Positions 49,659 through 59,153 are shown, numbered from the stretch's first letter. The stretch is 64,000 bases of DNA from RUG14871 sp045539425 (GCA_045539425.1 JAZQFH010000031.1:1-64000), one strand, 5' to 3'. Made by a program: numbers and translations. Notes: generated from the letters alone by a model not told the origin.

Positions 49659-50663
49659 ATGCGTATTGATATTCATACAGCGGAAAAGGATTATCCGATT
49701 TATGTGGAACGTGGAATTCTTTCACGCGCTTATGAATTTATTGATCCCTCCCGCAGGGTCTTTATCGTTTCGGATGATCAGGTGGCTCCTTTTTATCTGG
49801 ATGCGCTCAGAGCACAGTTTTCCTCTGCTCCGTATTACGTGTTTCCGCACGGGGAAAAGCAGAAGAATCTGCATACCTTTGAAGCAATCCTAAAGGAAAT
49901 GCTGAAAAACCAGCTGTCGCGCAATGACGTGGTGGTTGCACTTGGAGGCGGGGTCGTCTCCGATCTGGCAGGGTTCTGTGCCGCATGTTATAAGCGGGGA
50001 ATCGATTATATCAACATTCCCACCAGCATGCTTGCCCAGCTGGATTCCTCCATCGGCGGAAAGACGGCAGTGGATTTCGGCGGAGTGAAAAACAGTATCG
50101 GGGCCTTCCATCAGCCGTCTCTGGTATTGATTGATCCGGATACGCTGAAGACGCTGCCGAAGCGTCATATCTCCAACGGGCTTGCGGAAGCCGTGAAGAT
50201 GGGCTTGACGGGAGACGAAAAGCTGTTTGAACTCTTTGAAACGGATTCAGCCCTTACGCATATTGATGAAATCATCGAGCGCTCTTTACGGTATAAAAAG
50301 AAAATCGTCGAAGAGGATGAGAAAGAAACCGGGATCCGCAAGATCCTGAATTTCGGACACACCTACGGACACGCCTATGAAAGCCTGTATGACCTGAACG
50401 ATTATCTGCATGGGGAATGCGTGGCCATGGGAATGATGCGGGTATTGAAAAACGAAGAAATCAGAAACAGATTAAGGAACGTGCTGAAATCACTGGATCT
50501 GCCATATGAATGTGAAGCGGATCCGGATGAAGTGATCCGCATGATCCAATACGATAAAAAAGCCGGACATGATACGGTGACAATGGTACAGGTGGACAAA
50601 ATCGGAGAAGGACACTTGGAAGTATGGGGTATGGATGAACTCAGGGAGGCACTGAAGCGATGA
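49659..50663 (+). CDS. aroB: 3-dehydroquinate synthase
   Basis: A 334-residue NAD- and metal-dependent enzyme, second step of the shikimate pathway. GGGVVSDLAGFCAACYKRG is split here as GGGVVSDLAGF and the following CYKRGI; also NIPTSMLAQLDSSIGGKTAVD (as IPTSMLAQLDSS and GGKTAVD), and the metal His in NFGHTYGHAYE. ATG 49659 follows AAAGGAG. First gene after the attenuator and coupled to aroC by a four-base overlap. Confidence 0.97.
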   Translation: MRIDIHTAEKDYPIYVERGILSRAYEFIDPSRRVFIVSDDQVAPFYLDALRAQFSSAPYYVFPHGEKQKNLHTFEAILKEMLKNQLSRNDVVVALGGGVVSDLAGFCAACYKRGIDYINIPTSMLAQLDSSIGGKTAVDFGGVKNSIGAFHQPSLVLIDPDTLKTLPKRHISNGLAEAVKMGLTGDEKLFELFETDSALTHIDEIIERSLRYKKKIVEEDEKETGIRKILNFGHTYGHAYESLYDLNDYLHGECVAMGMMRVLKNEEIRNRLRNVLKSLDLPYECEADPDEVIRMIQYDKKAGHDTVTMVQVDKIGEGHLEVWGMDELREALKR

Positions 50664-51763
50664 AGAATATCTATGGTAATTATCTGACGGTTACGCTGTT
50701 CGGTGAATCCCACGGACCATATGTCGGTGCCGTACTGGACGGAATCGCACCAGGTATCCCGGTAAGGGAAGAAACCATCCGCAAAGAGATGGATAAACGC
50801 CGTGCGGAAGGGGATATTTCCACTTCGCGCAAAGAAACGGATGAAGTGAAAATCATCTCCGGAGTAAAAGACGGCTATACGGAAGGAACTCCGCTGACGG
50901 TGTTAATTGAAAACCGGAATGTCCGGAAAGAAGACTATCAAGAGACAGAACATCTGGCACGCCCGGGGCACGCCGACTATACGGCGGAATTAAAATATCT
51001 GGGTTATCAGGATCATAGCGGAGGCGGACACTTCTCCGGCAGACTGACATCCCCGCTTGTGGCGCTGGGTGCCATTGTAAAAGAAGCACTGGAAGAAAAA
51101 GGAATCCTGATCGGAACGCACATCGCAAGTCTGCATGATTTAAAAGATGATGCGTTTGATGCCAAACAGTATCCGGAGCAGATCCGGTTGTTGAATGAGA
51201 AGAAATTCGCCGTACTGAATGAAGAGAGCGGCAAAAAGATGAAGGAAGCAATTCGGAATGCCGCAAAGGACAATGATTCTCTGGGCGGCATTCTGGAAAC
51301 GGTTGTTTACGGACTTCCGGGAGGAATCGGGGAGCCGTATTTCGATTCGCTGGAAAGTACGCTGGCGCATGGCTTATTCTCCATTGGCGGAGTGAAAGGC
51401 GTCGAGTTCGGCAGCGGATTTGAATTATCCAACATGAAGGGCTCTGAGGCAAATGATCCTCTTAGAATGATGGAAGGAAAGGCGGTCACACTCAGCAATC
51501 ACGCCGGCGGCATCAACGGAGGAATCTCCAACGGAATGCCGATCGTAATTCGCTGCGCCGTCAAACCGACTTCTTCCATCGCGTCAGCACAGGAAACGAT
51601 CGATTATAAAACCCTGGAGGATGCTACGCTTCTGCTTCAGGGGCGACATGATCCGGCAATTATTCACCGCGCACGCGCCGTGGTTGACAGCATTGTGGCT
51701 TTAACGCTTGCGGATGCGTTGATTGCCAGATACGGTTATCTCTGGCTGAGGAGTGAAAAATGA
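50660..51763 (+). CDS. aroC: Chorismate synthase
   Basis: A 367-residue FMN-dependent enzyme making chorismate. It has the N-terminal signature GESHGPYVGAVLDGI, the middle GGGHFSGRLT and the C-terminal GRHDPAIIHRARAVVDS. Four-base overlaps with aroB and aroE-aroK keep translation coupled. Confidence 0.97.
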   Translation: MKNIYGNYLTVTLFGESHGPYVGAVLDGIAPGIPVREETIRKEMDKRRAEGDISTSRKETDEVKIISGVKDGYTEGTPLTVLIENRNVRKEDYQETEHLARPGHADYTAELKYLGYQDHSGGGHFSGRLTSPLVALGAIVKEALEEKGILIGTHIASLHDLKDDAFDAKQYPEQIRLLNEKKFAVLNEESGKKMKEAIRNAAKDNDSLGGILETVVYGLPGGIGEPYFDSLESTLAHGLFSIGGVKGVEFGSGFELSNMKGSEANDPLRMMEGKAVTLSNHAGGINGGISNGMPIVIRCAVKPTSSIASAQETIDYKTLEDATLLLQGRHDPAIIHRARAVVDSIVALTLADALIARYGYLWLRSEK

Positions 51764-52992
51764 GGCTCGGCTTGATCGGCTATCCGCTTGGGCACTCCTG
51801 GTCCAAGATGATCCATGATTTCTTTCTGCAGGAAGACTATCAGATGTTTGAGCTGAACGAAGAGGAACTCGATGCGTTTTTAAAGGCAAGGGAATTTGAC
51901 GGACTGAACGTTACGATTCCCTATAAGCAGAAAGTCATGGCATATCTGGACGAGATCGATGAGGCGGCGAAGGAAATCGGAGCCGTCAATTGCATCGTGA
52001 ATGAAAACGGGATCCTGAAAGGGTATAATACCGACTATCTGGGTTTGTTATGGATGTTAAGGAGGCATGAGGTTCAGCTGGCAGGAGGCAAGGTAGCCGT
52101 GTTGGGTACCGGAGGCGCCAGTAAGGCGGCAGGCTATGCCGTAAAAGCCTTAAACGGCCAACCCGTATTTGTTTCCAGGGCAAAAAATGGGGAGAGTATT
52201 ATCTCCTATGAAGAACTCTACAAAACGGAAGCGCAGTTTGGCTGCCTGATCAATACGACACCGGTCGGGCTCTATCCGCGCATGGAAGAAACACCGGTTG
52301 ATCTGAAGCGTTTGCCGCATATCCCGCAGATCGTGGATATCGTTGCGAACCCGCTGCGCACAAGACTCCTCTTTGAAGCGAAACTGTTAAACCGCAAGAC
52401 GCTGGGAGGATTGGAAATGCTTGTCGCGCAGGCATTTGAAGCGGACAGAATCTTTACGAAAAAGCAACTGGATGAAGCCATGATCGAAGCGTGTCTGAAT
52501 GAAATCTACCGTCAGAGAAGAAATCTGGTATTGATCGGTATGCCTTCGGCAGGCAAGAGCACGCTCGCAAAAGAACTTGAGAAGCTCAGCGGCAAAAAAC
52601 TGATTGAGATGGATGATATCATTGTGGAAGATATCCAGATGAGCATAGCGGAATACTTCCTTCTGGAAGGGGAAGAAGCGTTCCGGAATAAGGAAAGTTT
52701 TGAAGCATATGAGCTGCGCAACAGCGAGCGCAAAATCATCTCCACGGGAGGCGGCGTTATCAAACGGGAGGAAAACATGCGCAACCTTGCATACAACTCC
52801 CTGATCGTATGGATCGACCGCCCGCTGGAATACCTGTTTGCCTCAAGCGACCGCCCGCTTTCCAAAGACAATGAAGCAATCCGAAAACTGTATGAAGAAC
52901 GCAAAAGCCTCTATGAGGCTTACAGTGATATACAGCTGAAAAATGACTCCACACTGGAGGCATGTATCCGTCAGCTGAAGGAGTATGTATGA
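51760..52992 (+). CDS. aroEK: Shikimate dehydrogenase-shikimate kinase fusion (AroE-AroK)
   Basis: A 410-residue two-domain protein. Residues 1-245 are AroE: IGYPLGHSWSKMIH, NVTIPYKQKV with the catalytic Lys, GAVNCIV, the NADP loop LGTGGASKAA and NTTPVGLYPR. Residues 250-410 are AroK: Walker A GMPSAGKST, the shikimate-binding DD in IEMDDII, GGGVIKREEN and a lid with DRPL. The join falls at about 248. The two steps are adjacent in the pathway except for none in between, so shikimate could pass directly from one domain to the other. Confidence 0.95.
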   Translation: MRLGLIGYPLGHSWSKMIHDFFLQEDYQMFELNEEELDAFLKAREFDGLNVTIPYKQKVMAYLDEIDEAAKEIGAVNCIVNENGILKGYNTDYLGLLWMLRRHEVQLAGGKVAVLGTGGASKAAGYAVKALNGQPVFVSRAKNGESIISYEELYKTEAQFGCLINTTPVGLYPRMEETPVDLKRLPHIPQIVDIVANPLRTRLLFEAKLLNRKTLGGLEMLVAQAFEADRIFTKKQLDEAMIEACLNEIYRQRRNLVLIGMPSAGKSTLAKELEKLSGKKLIEMDDIIVEDIQMSIAEYFLLEGEEAFRNKESFEAYELRNSERKIISTGGGVIKREENMRNLAYNSLIVWIDRPLEYLFASSDRPLSKDNEAIRKLYEERKSLYEAYSDIQLKNDSTLEACIRQLKEYV

Positions 52993-54005
52993 TTATTACA
53001 TTGAAAAAGAATACCCCGAAAGATGAATTTGACCGCCTGGTGGATTATTTTGAATCCTGCCGCCTGCGCGTCAATGTCTCCTATGGCGATATGTACACGG
53101 TACTGGGGCTTGTCGGCGATACGACGGGTCTGGTGGACCGTGACATCAAGGCCAATGAATGGGTGGAGAACGTACAGCGGGTACAGGCACCGTACAAGCT
53201 TGCCAACCGCATGTTCCATCCGGAAGACACCATTGTGGATGTGGGCGGAATCCGCATCGGAGCAGGGGAGAAAATTGCCATCATGGCGGGACCCTGTGCC
53301 GTGGAATCGCTCGATTCCATCTGTTCGATTGCGGAAAAGGTGAAAGCTGCCGGTGCTGATATCCTCAGAGGCGGTGCCTATAAGCCGCGTACCTCACCGT
53401 ACTCCTTCCAGGGGCTAGGCTATGAAGGAATCAGGGATATGGTGGAAGCACGGAAGCGTACGGGTATGCCGATCGTTTCCGAACTGATGTCCGTCGATAA
53501 ACTGGATGAATTTGCCCGGAATGTCGATCTGGTGCAGATCGGTGCCAGAAACATGCAGAATTTTGACCTGTTGAAAGCAGTCGGCAGAATCAACAAGCCG
53601 GTCATGCTGAAGCGAGGCATCTCTGCCAGCATTGAAGAGTGGATCATGGCTGCGGAATACATCATGGCAAGCGGAAATCCGAATGTCATCTTATGTGAAA
53701 GAGGCATCAAGACCTTTGAACGCATGACGCGCAACACCATGGACCTTGCGGTCATTCCGATCATTAAGGAAAAGACGCATCTGCCGATTGTCATCGATCC
53801 GTCCCATGCGACGGGAGACTGGAAGCTGATTGAACCGGTTTCCTTAGCAGCCATTGCGGCGGGAGCAGACGGGCTGATCATCGAAGTTCACGATCATCCG
53901 GAATCTGCGCTTTCTGATGGAAGCCAGTCGTTAAAACCGGAGAAATTCGAAGCACTGCTTCAAAAAGCGAAGGCAGTTGCCAATGCCGTAGGAAGGAAGT
54001 TATAG
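52989..54005 (+). CDS. aroF: DAHP synthase, AroF/KDO8P-synthase-like class
   Basis: 338 residues. The N-terminal 1-70 is a ferredoxin/ACT-like regulatory domain (MIITLKKNTPKDEFDRLVDY), and the rest is the barrel of type I-beta DAHP synthases with IMAGPCAVES, GGAYKPRTSPYSFQG, VMLKRGI and DPSHATG. First committed step: phosphoenolpyruvate plus erythrose 4-phosphate. Placed in mid-operon; overlap of four bases with the fusion gene. Confidence 0.95.
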   Translation: MIITLKKNTPKDEFDRLVDYFESCRLRVNVSYGDMYTVLGLVGDTTGLVDRDIKANEWVENVQRVQAPYKLANRMFHPEDTIVDVGGIRIGAGEKIAIMAGPCAVESLDSICSIAEKVKAAGADILRGGAYKPRTSPYSFQGLGYEGIRDMVEARKRTGMPIVSELMSVDKLDEFARNVDLVQIGARNMQNFDLLKAVGRINKPVMLKRGISASIEEWIMAAEYIMASGNPNVILCERGIKTFERMTRNTMDLAVIPIIKEKTHLPIVIDPSHATGDWKLIEPVSLAAIAAGADGLIIEVHDHPESALSDGSQSLKPEKFEALLQKAKAVANAVGRKL

Positions 54006-54009
54006 AAGT

Positions 54010-55272
54010 ATGAAAGCAAAGATCATTTCTGCCGACAGAGAGAAAAGTGATGTCTGGGTTCCCAGCAGCAAGTCCTATGCCCACCGTTTACTGATTGCGG
54101 CGGCGTTATGCGATGGCGCCAGCAAGATTGATCATCTGGATCTCAACGATGATATCCGTGCCACGATCAGCTGTCTGGAACAGCTGGGTGCGAAGATCGA
54201 TTTATATGGAGATGAAGCGGTTATCTTCGGCGTAAAGGATCTGAACGGCTATAACGGTGAAGTGGTGGATTGCCATGAGAGCGGTTCTACCCTCCGCTTC
54301 CTCTTACCTTTATTTGTACAGGGCGGCAAAACAGCTCACTTTACCGGAAAAGGGAAGCTGATGCAGCGTCCGGAAAGCGTGTATGAGGAATTATATGAAC
54401 ACTTTGAGAAAAAGGAAGACTGCATCGAAGTTTCAGGACCACTGAGCGCAGGTACGTTCCGTATCAAAGGGAATATCTCTTCCCAGTTTGTGACGGGACT
54501 CTTATATCTTTTACCGTTACTTGAAAAAGACTCCGTTCTGGAAATCATTCCACCGGTAGAATCCAAGCCGTATATCGACATGACACTGGATGTTCTGATG
54601 GACGCCGGCATCCGCGTAAAGAGGGATGGATATAAGATCTATATCGAAGGAAACCAGAAATACGAACCGATTGATCAGACGGTGATCGGAGACGACAGCC
54701 AGGCTGCCTTCTTTGTGGCGGAATCATTATTGCTGAATAAGGAGATGGATCTGCACAATGTGATCCATGAATCCCTGCAGGGAGACCATGAGATCTTTGA
54801 TATTGCGAAGATGTTCCATGCCGATGTGCATGCCATTTCCCGCGGATACAAAATCGTGCCAAGCGGAGAATTACTGGCACGTAACATCGACATCATGGAC
54901 TGCCCGGATCTCGGACCGATGCTGATTGCCATCTGCACTCAGGCAGAAGGTATTTCCCAGATCGTCCATGCCAAGCGTCTCAGAATCAAGGAAAGCGACA
55001 GAATTCTGAGCATGGAACAGGAATTACGAAAGCTCGGCTGCACGGTCTTCTCGGATGAAAACAACGTCTTCATCGACGGACCGACGAAGATCAAAGGCGG
55101 CGTGGAGCTGGACGGTCATAACGACCACAGAATCGTCATGGCGCTCAGCATACTGGCAACGGTAGCCGAAGAGCCGATTGTCATCAACGGAGCGGAAGCC
55201 ATCAACAAGAGCTATCCGAACTTCTTTGCGGATCTGAAGAGCACGGGAGTTGAGGTGGAACTCTATGATTAA
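54010..55272 (+). CDS. aroA: 5-enolpyruvylshikimate-3-phosphate synthase
   Basis: 420 residues. SKSYAHRLLIAAALC near the start, ESGSTLRFLLPLF with the phosphate-binding residues, LMQRP, FVTGLLYLLP and the C-terminal RLRIKESDRI, HNDHRIVMAL are all present. The catalytic stretch GSTLRF and LMQRPESVYE follow the class II layout. It overlaps tyrA by eight bases. Confidence 0.96.
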   Translation: MKAKIISADREKSDVWVPSSKSYAHRLLIAAALCDGASKIDHLDLNDDIRATISCLEQLGAKIDLYGDEAVIFGVKDLNGYNGEVVDCHESGSTLRFLLPLFVQGGKTAHFTGKGKLMQRPESVYEELYEHFEKKEDCIEVSGPLSAGTFRIKGNISSQFVTGLLYLLPLLEKDSVLEIIPPVESKPYIDMTLDVLMDAGIRVKRDGYKIYIEGNQKYEPIDQTVIGDDSQAAFFVAESLLLNKEMDLHNVIHESLQGDHEIFDIAKMFHADVHAISRGYKIVPSGELLARNIDIMDCPDLGPMLIAICTQAEGISQIVHAKRLRIKESDRILSMEQELRKLGCTVFSDENNVFIDGPTKIKGGVELDGHNDHRIVMALSILATVAEEPIVINGAEAINKSYPNFFADLKSTGVEVELYD

Positions 55273-56113
55273 GCGTTCCGATAAGATCGGTATCATCGGA
55301 CTCGGACTGCTCGGCGGAAGCTATGCCAAAGGCTTTTACAATGCGGGATACCGCGTGATCGGTATCGATATTGACCCGCGTCCGATTTCCTTTGCGAAGA
55401 AAATGAAATGGATCGTGGACGGAGGGGATGACCCGACGCTTCTAAGTGACTGTGACATTGTGATCTCAGCCCTCTATCCGCGCGTATTTACGGACTGGAT
55501 CCGCAAAAATCAGGCGGTATTCAAGCCGGGGATTATTCTGAGTGACGTCACGGGAATCAAGCGGCAGATCATTGAAGAGGTGAACGCCATTCTCAGGCCG
55601 GACGTGGAATTCATTGCCTGTCATCCGATGGCGGGAAGAGAATACAAGGGAATTGACTATGCGGACTGCAATCAGTTCGCCTCCAGCAATTTCATCATCG
55701 TCCCAACGGAAAAGAATACGGAAAGGGCAAAGGAATGCGCGTATGATATTGCCCGTATTCTGAACTTCAAGACGGTCAGCGAACTGAGTCCGGAAGAGCA
55801 TGATAATATTATCGGTTTTGTCTCGCAGCTCTGCCACGTGATTGCCATTTCCCTAATGAATATCAGCGAAAACGAAAAACTGGTGGATTACACCGGTGAC
55901 TCCTTCCGTGATCTGACCCGGATTGCCAACATCAATGAGGATCTCTGGCCGGAGCTCTTTATCTGCAACAAGGACAATCTGCTTCGCCATATCGATGCTC
56001 TGGAAACACAGGTGCATGTGTTAAGAGACTATATTGCCGAAGAGAATATTCCCGAGATGAAAAAACTCATGGTGGAAGCCACGGAGCGCAGAAAGAAGTT
56101 TGATCGAAAATGA
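55265..56113 (+). CDS. tyrA: Prephenate dehydrogenase
   Basis: 282 residues. The NAD-binding loop is IGLGLLGGSYAKGF (about 9-22), the acidic end of the second strand is GIDIDPR, and HPMAGREYKG contains the substrate-binding His. It oxidises prephenate to 4-hydroxyphenylpyruvate. It lacks the C-terminal ACT domain of longer TyrA proteins. Overlaps aroA and aroQ at its ends. Confidence 0.95.
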   Translation: MIKRSDKIGIIGLGLLGGSYAKGFYNAGYRVIGIDIDPRPISFAKKMKWIVDGGDDPTLLSDCDIVISALYPRVFTDWIRKNQAVFKPGIILSDVTGIKRQIIEEVNAILRPDVEFIACHPMAGREYKGIDYADCNQFASSNFIIVPTEKNTERAKECAYDIARILNFKTVSELSPEEHDNIIGFVSQLCHVIAISLMNISENEKLVDYTGDSFRDLTRIANINEDLWPELFICNKDNLLRHIDALETQVHVLRDYIAEENIPEMKKLMVEATERRKKFDRK

Positions 56114-56553
56114 AAAAGAAAAGATACATGGTAATCAACGGCCCGAATCTCAATATGCTGGGAATCAGGGAAAAGGAAATCTACGGAGAGAAAAACTATG
56201 AAGCGCTCTGTGATCTTTTAAGAAAAACAGCCGAAAAGTACGAAGTGGAGCTGGAGATCCGTCAGAGCAACCATGAAGGGGATCTGGTAGACTGGATCCA
56301 GGAAGCATACTTTGAAGCGTATGACGGCATCATTCTCAATCCGGCAGCCTATACCCATACTTCTCTGGCGATTGCGGATGCCATCAAAGCCATCCGTCCG
56401 CTTCCCGTTGTGGAAGTGCATCTGAGCGACATTTCCGAACGGGAGGAGTACCGCCATCACTCCTTTTCACAGGAATTCTGCGTTGCCCAAATCAAGGGTC
56501 TGGGCTTTCAGAGTTATGTGAAAGCACTGGAACTCTTAATTGACAGAAAGTAA
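56110..56553 (+). CDS. aroQ: 3-dehydroquinate dehydratase, type II
   Basis: 147 residues, the dodecameric type II enzyme. NGPNLNMLGIRE (Asn/catalytic Arg/Tyr loop), NHEGDLVDWIQEA, NPAAYTHTSLAI and VEVHLSDISERE are all present. It is the last gene of the aro operon. Type I enzymes (AroD) are unrelated. The stop codon is part of a terminator stem. Confidence 0.97.
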   Translation: MKKKRYMVINGPNLNMLGIREKEIYGEKNYEALCDLLRKTAEKYEVELEIRQSNHEGDLVDWIQEAYFEAYDGIILNPAAYTHTSLAIADAIKAIRPLPVVEVHLSDISEREEYRHHSFSQEFCVAQIKGLGFQSYVKALELLIDRK

Positions 56554-56576
56554 AAAGAACCGCGGGTTCTTTTTTC
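56553..56576 (+). terminator. Intrinsic terminator of the aro operon
   Basis: AAGAACC (56555-56561), GCG, GGTTCTT (56565-56571) and a T run. Confidence 0.85.
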
Positions 56577-56610
56577 TTTGGGGAAGTGCTTATCAACCGA
56601 CAGGGAAATC

Positions 56611-56619
56611 TGTTATGAT
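56611..56619 (+). promoter_or_regulatory. Extended -10 promoter of the kinase-HD gene
   Basis: TGT followed by TATGAT, 20 bases before the ATG at 56640, with an AGGAGA ribosome site in between. Confidence 0.55.
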
Positions 56620-56639
56620 AATACCGATAGGAGAAAGCG

Positions 56640-57557
56640 ATGACAAAGTTTACGATGCTGGTCGGGGTCCCTTCAAGCGGGAAATCCTTCTATGCGAAAG
56701 AATTACTGAAGGAAGAGCAGGCGCTGCTGTTTTCCAGCGATGAGATCCGCCGTAAAAGCAAGCTGGATGTCACAAAGCCGGAAGATAACACCCGTCTGTT
56801 TGATAATATCTACAAGACGATGCGCGAAGCTCTCAGAAGAGGGTATAACGTCATTTTCGATGCGACCAACACCAGCCGCAAAAAGCGCAGGTATTTCCTG
56901 GAAATGATCCAGCATTTAAACGTCGATAAGACGTGTATTGCGGTGATGCGCAAACCGGAGAACTGCCTCATCACCAATAAACAGCGGGAATACCCCGTCA
57001 AAGAGGAAATCATCAAGGCCATGATCCTTTCCTATCAGATTCCGGTCTATGAAGAAGGCTGGGATCACATCGAAGTCGTCTATCCGGATCATGATGAGAA
57101 TTCTCTCGGCTCCCCGCTGGATTTAGTGGAACAGTACCGCAATACGTCGCACGAAAATCCGCATCACGATGAGACGCTTGGAGAACACTTTGAACTGGTG
57201 AACGAAAAGCTGAAGGATGAAAACCTCTATGTCCGTTTAGCCGGACAGCTGCATGACTGCGGCAAGCCTTATGCCAAGACCTATTTCAACCGAAAAGGGG
57301 AGAAGACGGAGAGCGCGCATTACTACAATCACGAGAATGCCTCCTGCTATCTGGCGATGTTCTATGATCTGGGAAATCTGACAATTGAGGAAAAGTTGCA
57401 TGTGGCGTATCTCATCAATCAGCATATGCGTCCCTTTGTCTGGGATACTTCGGAAAGCGCCTATGAGAAGGATCAGAAACGCTATTCCGAGGAAATCCTG
57501 GAGGAGCTGAAAATCATTCATAAAGCCGATCTTGAGGCAACTTTGAAATATGAATAA
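56640..57557 (+). CDS. T4-Pnk-like P-loop kinase fused to HD phosphohydrolase
   Basis: 305 residues. Residues 1-155 are a P-loop kinase: Walker A GVPSSGKS (9-16), D34-x-x-R37 (SSDEIRR) and DATN (74-77). The D-x-x-R and D-x-TN motifs are those of T4 polynucleotide kinase-type 5'-kinases. Residues 170-305 form an HD domain with H183 (GEHFELV), H205-D206 (LHDCGK), H231 (NHENA) and a late HKADLEA. Kinase-HD pairs are known in nucleic acid end-healing enzymes, usually with HD first. The substrate here is not proven; a nucleotide kinase role is possible. It stands alone between terminators. Confidence 0.75.
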   Translation: MTKFTMLVGVPSSGKSFYAKELLKEEQALLFSSDEIRRKSKLDVTKPEDNTRLFDNIYKTMREALRRGYNVIFDATNTSRKKRRYFLEMIQHLNVDKTCIAVMRKPENCLITNKQREYPVKEEIIKAMILSYQIPVYEEGWDHIEVVYPDHDENSLGSPLDLVEQYRNTSHENPHHDETLGEHFELVNEKLKDENLYVRLAGQLHDCGKPYAKTYFNRKGEKTESAHYYNHENASCYLAMFYDLGNLTIEEKLHVAYLINQHMRPFVWDTSESAYEKDQKRYSEEILEELKIIHKADLEATLKYE

Positions 57558-57587
57558 AACCGTCTTGCGAAAGACGGTTTGTTGTTT
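57557..57587. terminator. Bidirectional terminator between convergent genes
   Basis: AAACCGTCTT (57557-57566), GCGA, AAGACGGTTT (57571-57580). A and T flanks serve both strands. Confidence 0.85.
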
Positions 57588-59087
57588 TTAGCGGATACTG
57601 TCGAGGATCTCTTTCATCTTTGTGGCCAGTCCGTTTATTTTCTCATAGCTCAGTCCGCATACGGCGACCCGGATACCGTGATGGAATTTCACGGTATAGA
57701 TATGATGCTTCATTAATTCCTTGTGATAGCGGGCAACCAGATCATCATCCTCGATTCTGAGTGTAATGAAGAAACCTTCCGAGTACGGATAATACGGAAG
57801 CCCGGCTTCGTCTGCCTGTTTCAGGAAGAGGTCCGCTCTTTTGAGCAATTCATCCAGCGCTTCCTGCTTTTCCGCAAGATATTCCTTTTTATGATCTTTC
57901 AGAAGGTTCACAAAGCAGTCCATGAAACCGTTATTGACATTGGACCAGCTGGAGCGGGCGGTACGCATGAAGGTGTTGTACAGATGCTCCGCTTTTTCTT
58001 CTTTTTTTGCCAGGATGATGGAAGCTCCCAGCCGCATCCCGTAGGCGGTCAGGCTCTTGGAACAGCTGAAGGCAATCACAACTGCCATATTATCCGAGAT
58101 GGCATTGAATGTTTCCATATAGTCTGTGATATTGGCATAATCTCTGGCATAGTCGAAATAGGCAATATCATTCAGAATGATCACCGGGCCTTTTTTGGAC
58201 AGCTCGTTCAGATAGCTGATCAAATTCTGCCATTTTTCTTTGCCGAGCGTGGCTCCGGTCGGATTCTGACACGGGTCATTGATGATCACAACGACCTTCT
58301 GCTGCTGTTGCATGATCTTATTGCACATCGACTTGATGCCTTCGACGGAAGCACCGTTTTCATCGAACACCTCATAGGTGGCAATGTTCAGGGAATGCTG
58401 CTGAGCCATTAAGCGGTAGCTGCCCCAGGCAATGGACGGAATTAAAAGTGTCTCATTGGCGGACAGGGTATTGGCAACCACCAGATTGATTGCGCCGGTG
58501 CCGCCCGGTGAGGCAACGATGCGGTGCGGTAAATGAATGTTGTCCAGACGGTTCACCCAGGCAAAGACCGCTTCGTTATAATCAGGATTTCCGCCGATTT
58601 CTCCGGCATAGCTGGCTTTGCGGCGGTTCGGTACTTTGGCATAAACGTTATAAACGGAATCGAAGGCAACCAGGGCATCATCTTTCCCGTAGAGGGAACC
58701 GATGGTCGCATTGATGGCATCCGGATTTGATTTCAGATCTTCCTTGGCAAGCTTGCTGATGACAAAGGCGTTGTCCACAAATGTGGAGAAGTCCCGCTTT
58801 TCATTCAGGAAAGCATCGGATTCCGCGAGAACTTCCTTCTGGTAACGTTTGCTTAAGGCGAACATTCCTTTCATGAAGTCACGGTAATAACTCTTCCATT
58901 CCGGCTTGATCTTCTCTAAGCCGGCGTTTAATATTGCGTCTTCACGGGCAGGGTCATTGCTTAAGACACCGTGCTCTTTTTTATATTCCGCTACTTCCGT
59001 AACGATATCCATGCGCTCTTCGAACAGCTTTCGCATTTCCTCATCGATTTCATCGATCCGCTTGCGGCTCTCATTTAAATCTTTCAT
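57588..59087 (-). CDS. Chorismate mutase-aromatic aminotransferase fusion
   Basis: 499 residues. Residues 1-88 form an AroQ-class chorismate mutase (ESRKRIDEIDEEMRKLFEER, VAEYKKEHG; helical with the conserved Arg, Lys and Glu). Residues 95-499 form a class I PLP aminotransferase with ASPGGTGAINL, NDPCQNPTGAT and the PLP Lys344 in FSCSKSLTAYGMRLG. It would supply prephenate and also transaminate phenylpyruvate and hydroxyphenylpyruvate, closing the Phe and Tyr routes with pheA and tyrA. It lies on the opposite strand from the aro operon. ATG 59087 follows AGGAGGT. Confidence 0.92.
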   Translation of the reverse strand: MKDLNESRKRIDEIDEEMRKLFEERMDIVTEVAEYKKEHGVLSNDPAREDAILNAGLEKIKPEWKSYYRDFMKGMFALSKRYQKEVLAESDAFLNEKRDFSTFVDNAFVISKLAKEDLKSNPDAINATIGSLYGKDDALVAFDSVYNVYAKVPNRRKASYAGEIGGNPDYNEAVFAWVNRLDNIHLPHRIVASPGGTGAINLVVANTLSANETLLIPSIAWGSYRLMAQQHSLNIATYEVFDENGASVEGIKSMCNKIMQQQQKVVVIINDPCQNPTGATLGKEKWQNLISYLNELSKKGPVIILNDIAYFDYARDYANITDYMETFNAISDNMAVVIAFSCSKSLTAYGMRLGASIILAKKEEKAEHLYNTFMRTARSSWSNVNNGFMDCFVNLLKDHKKEYLAEKQEALDELLKRADLFLKQADEAGLPYYPYSEGFFITLRIEDDDLVARYHKELMKHHIYTVKFHHGIRVAVCGLSYEKINGLATKMKEILDSIR

Positions 59088-59153
59088 GATACGTAACCTC
59101 CTGATACTTTTATTTTATCATATTTCCCGGTATGAAATTTGAGAGTATTTGTA

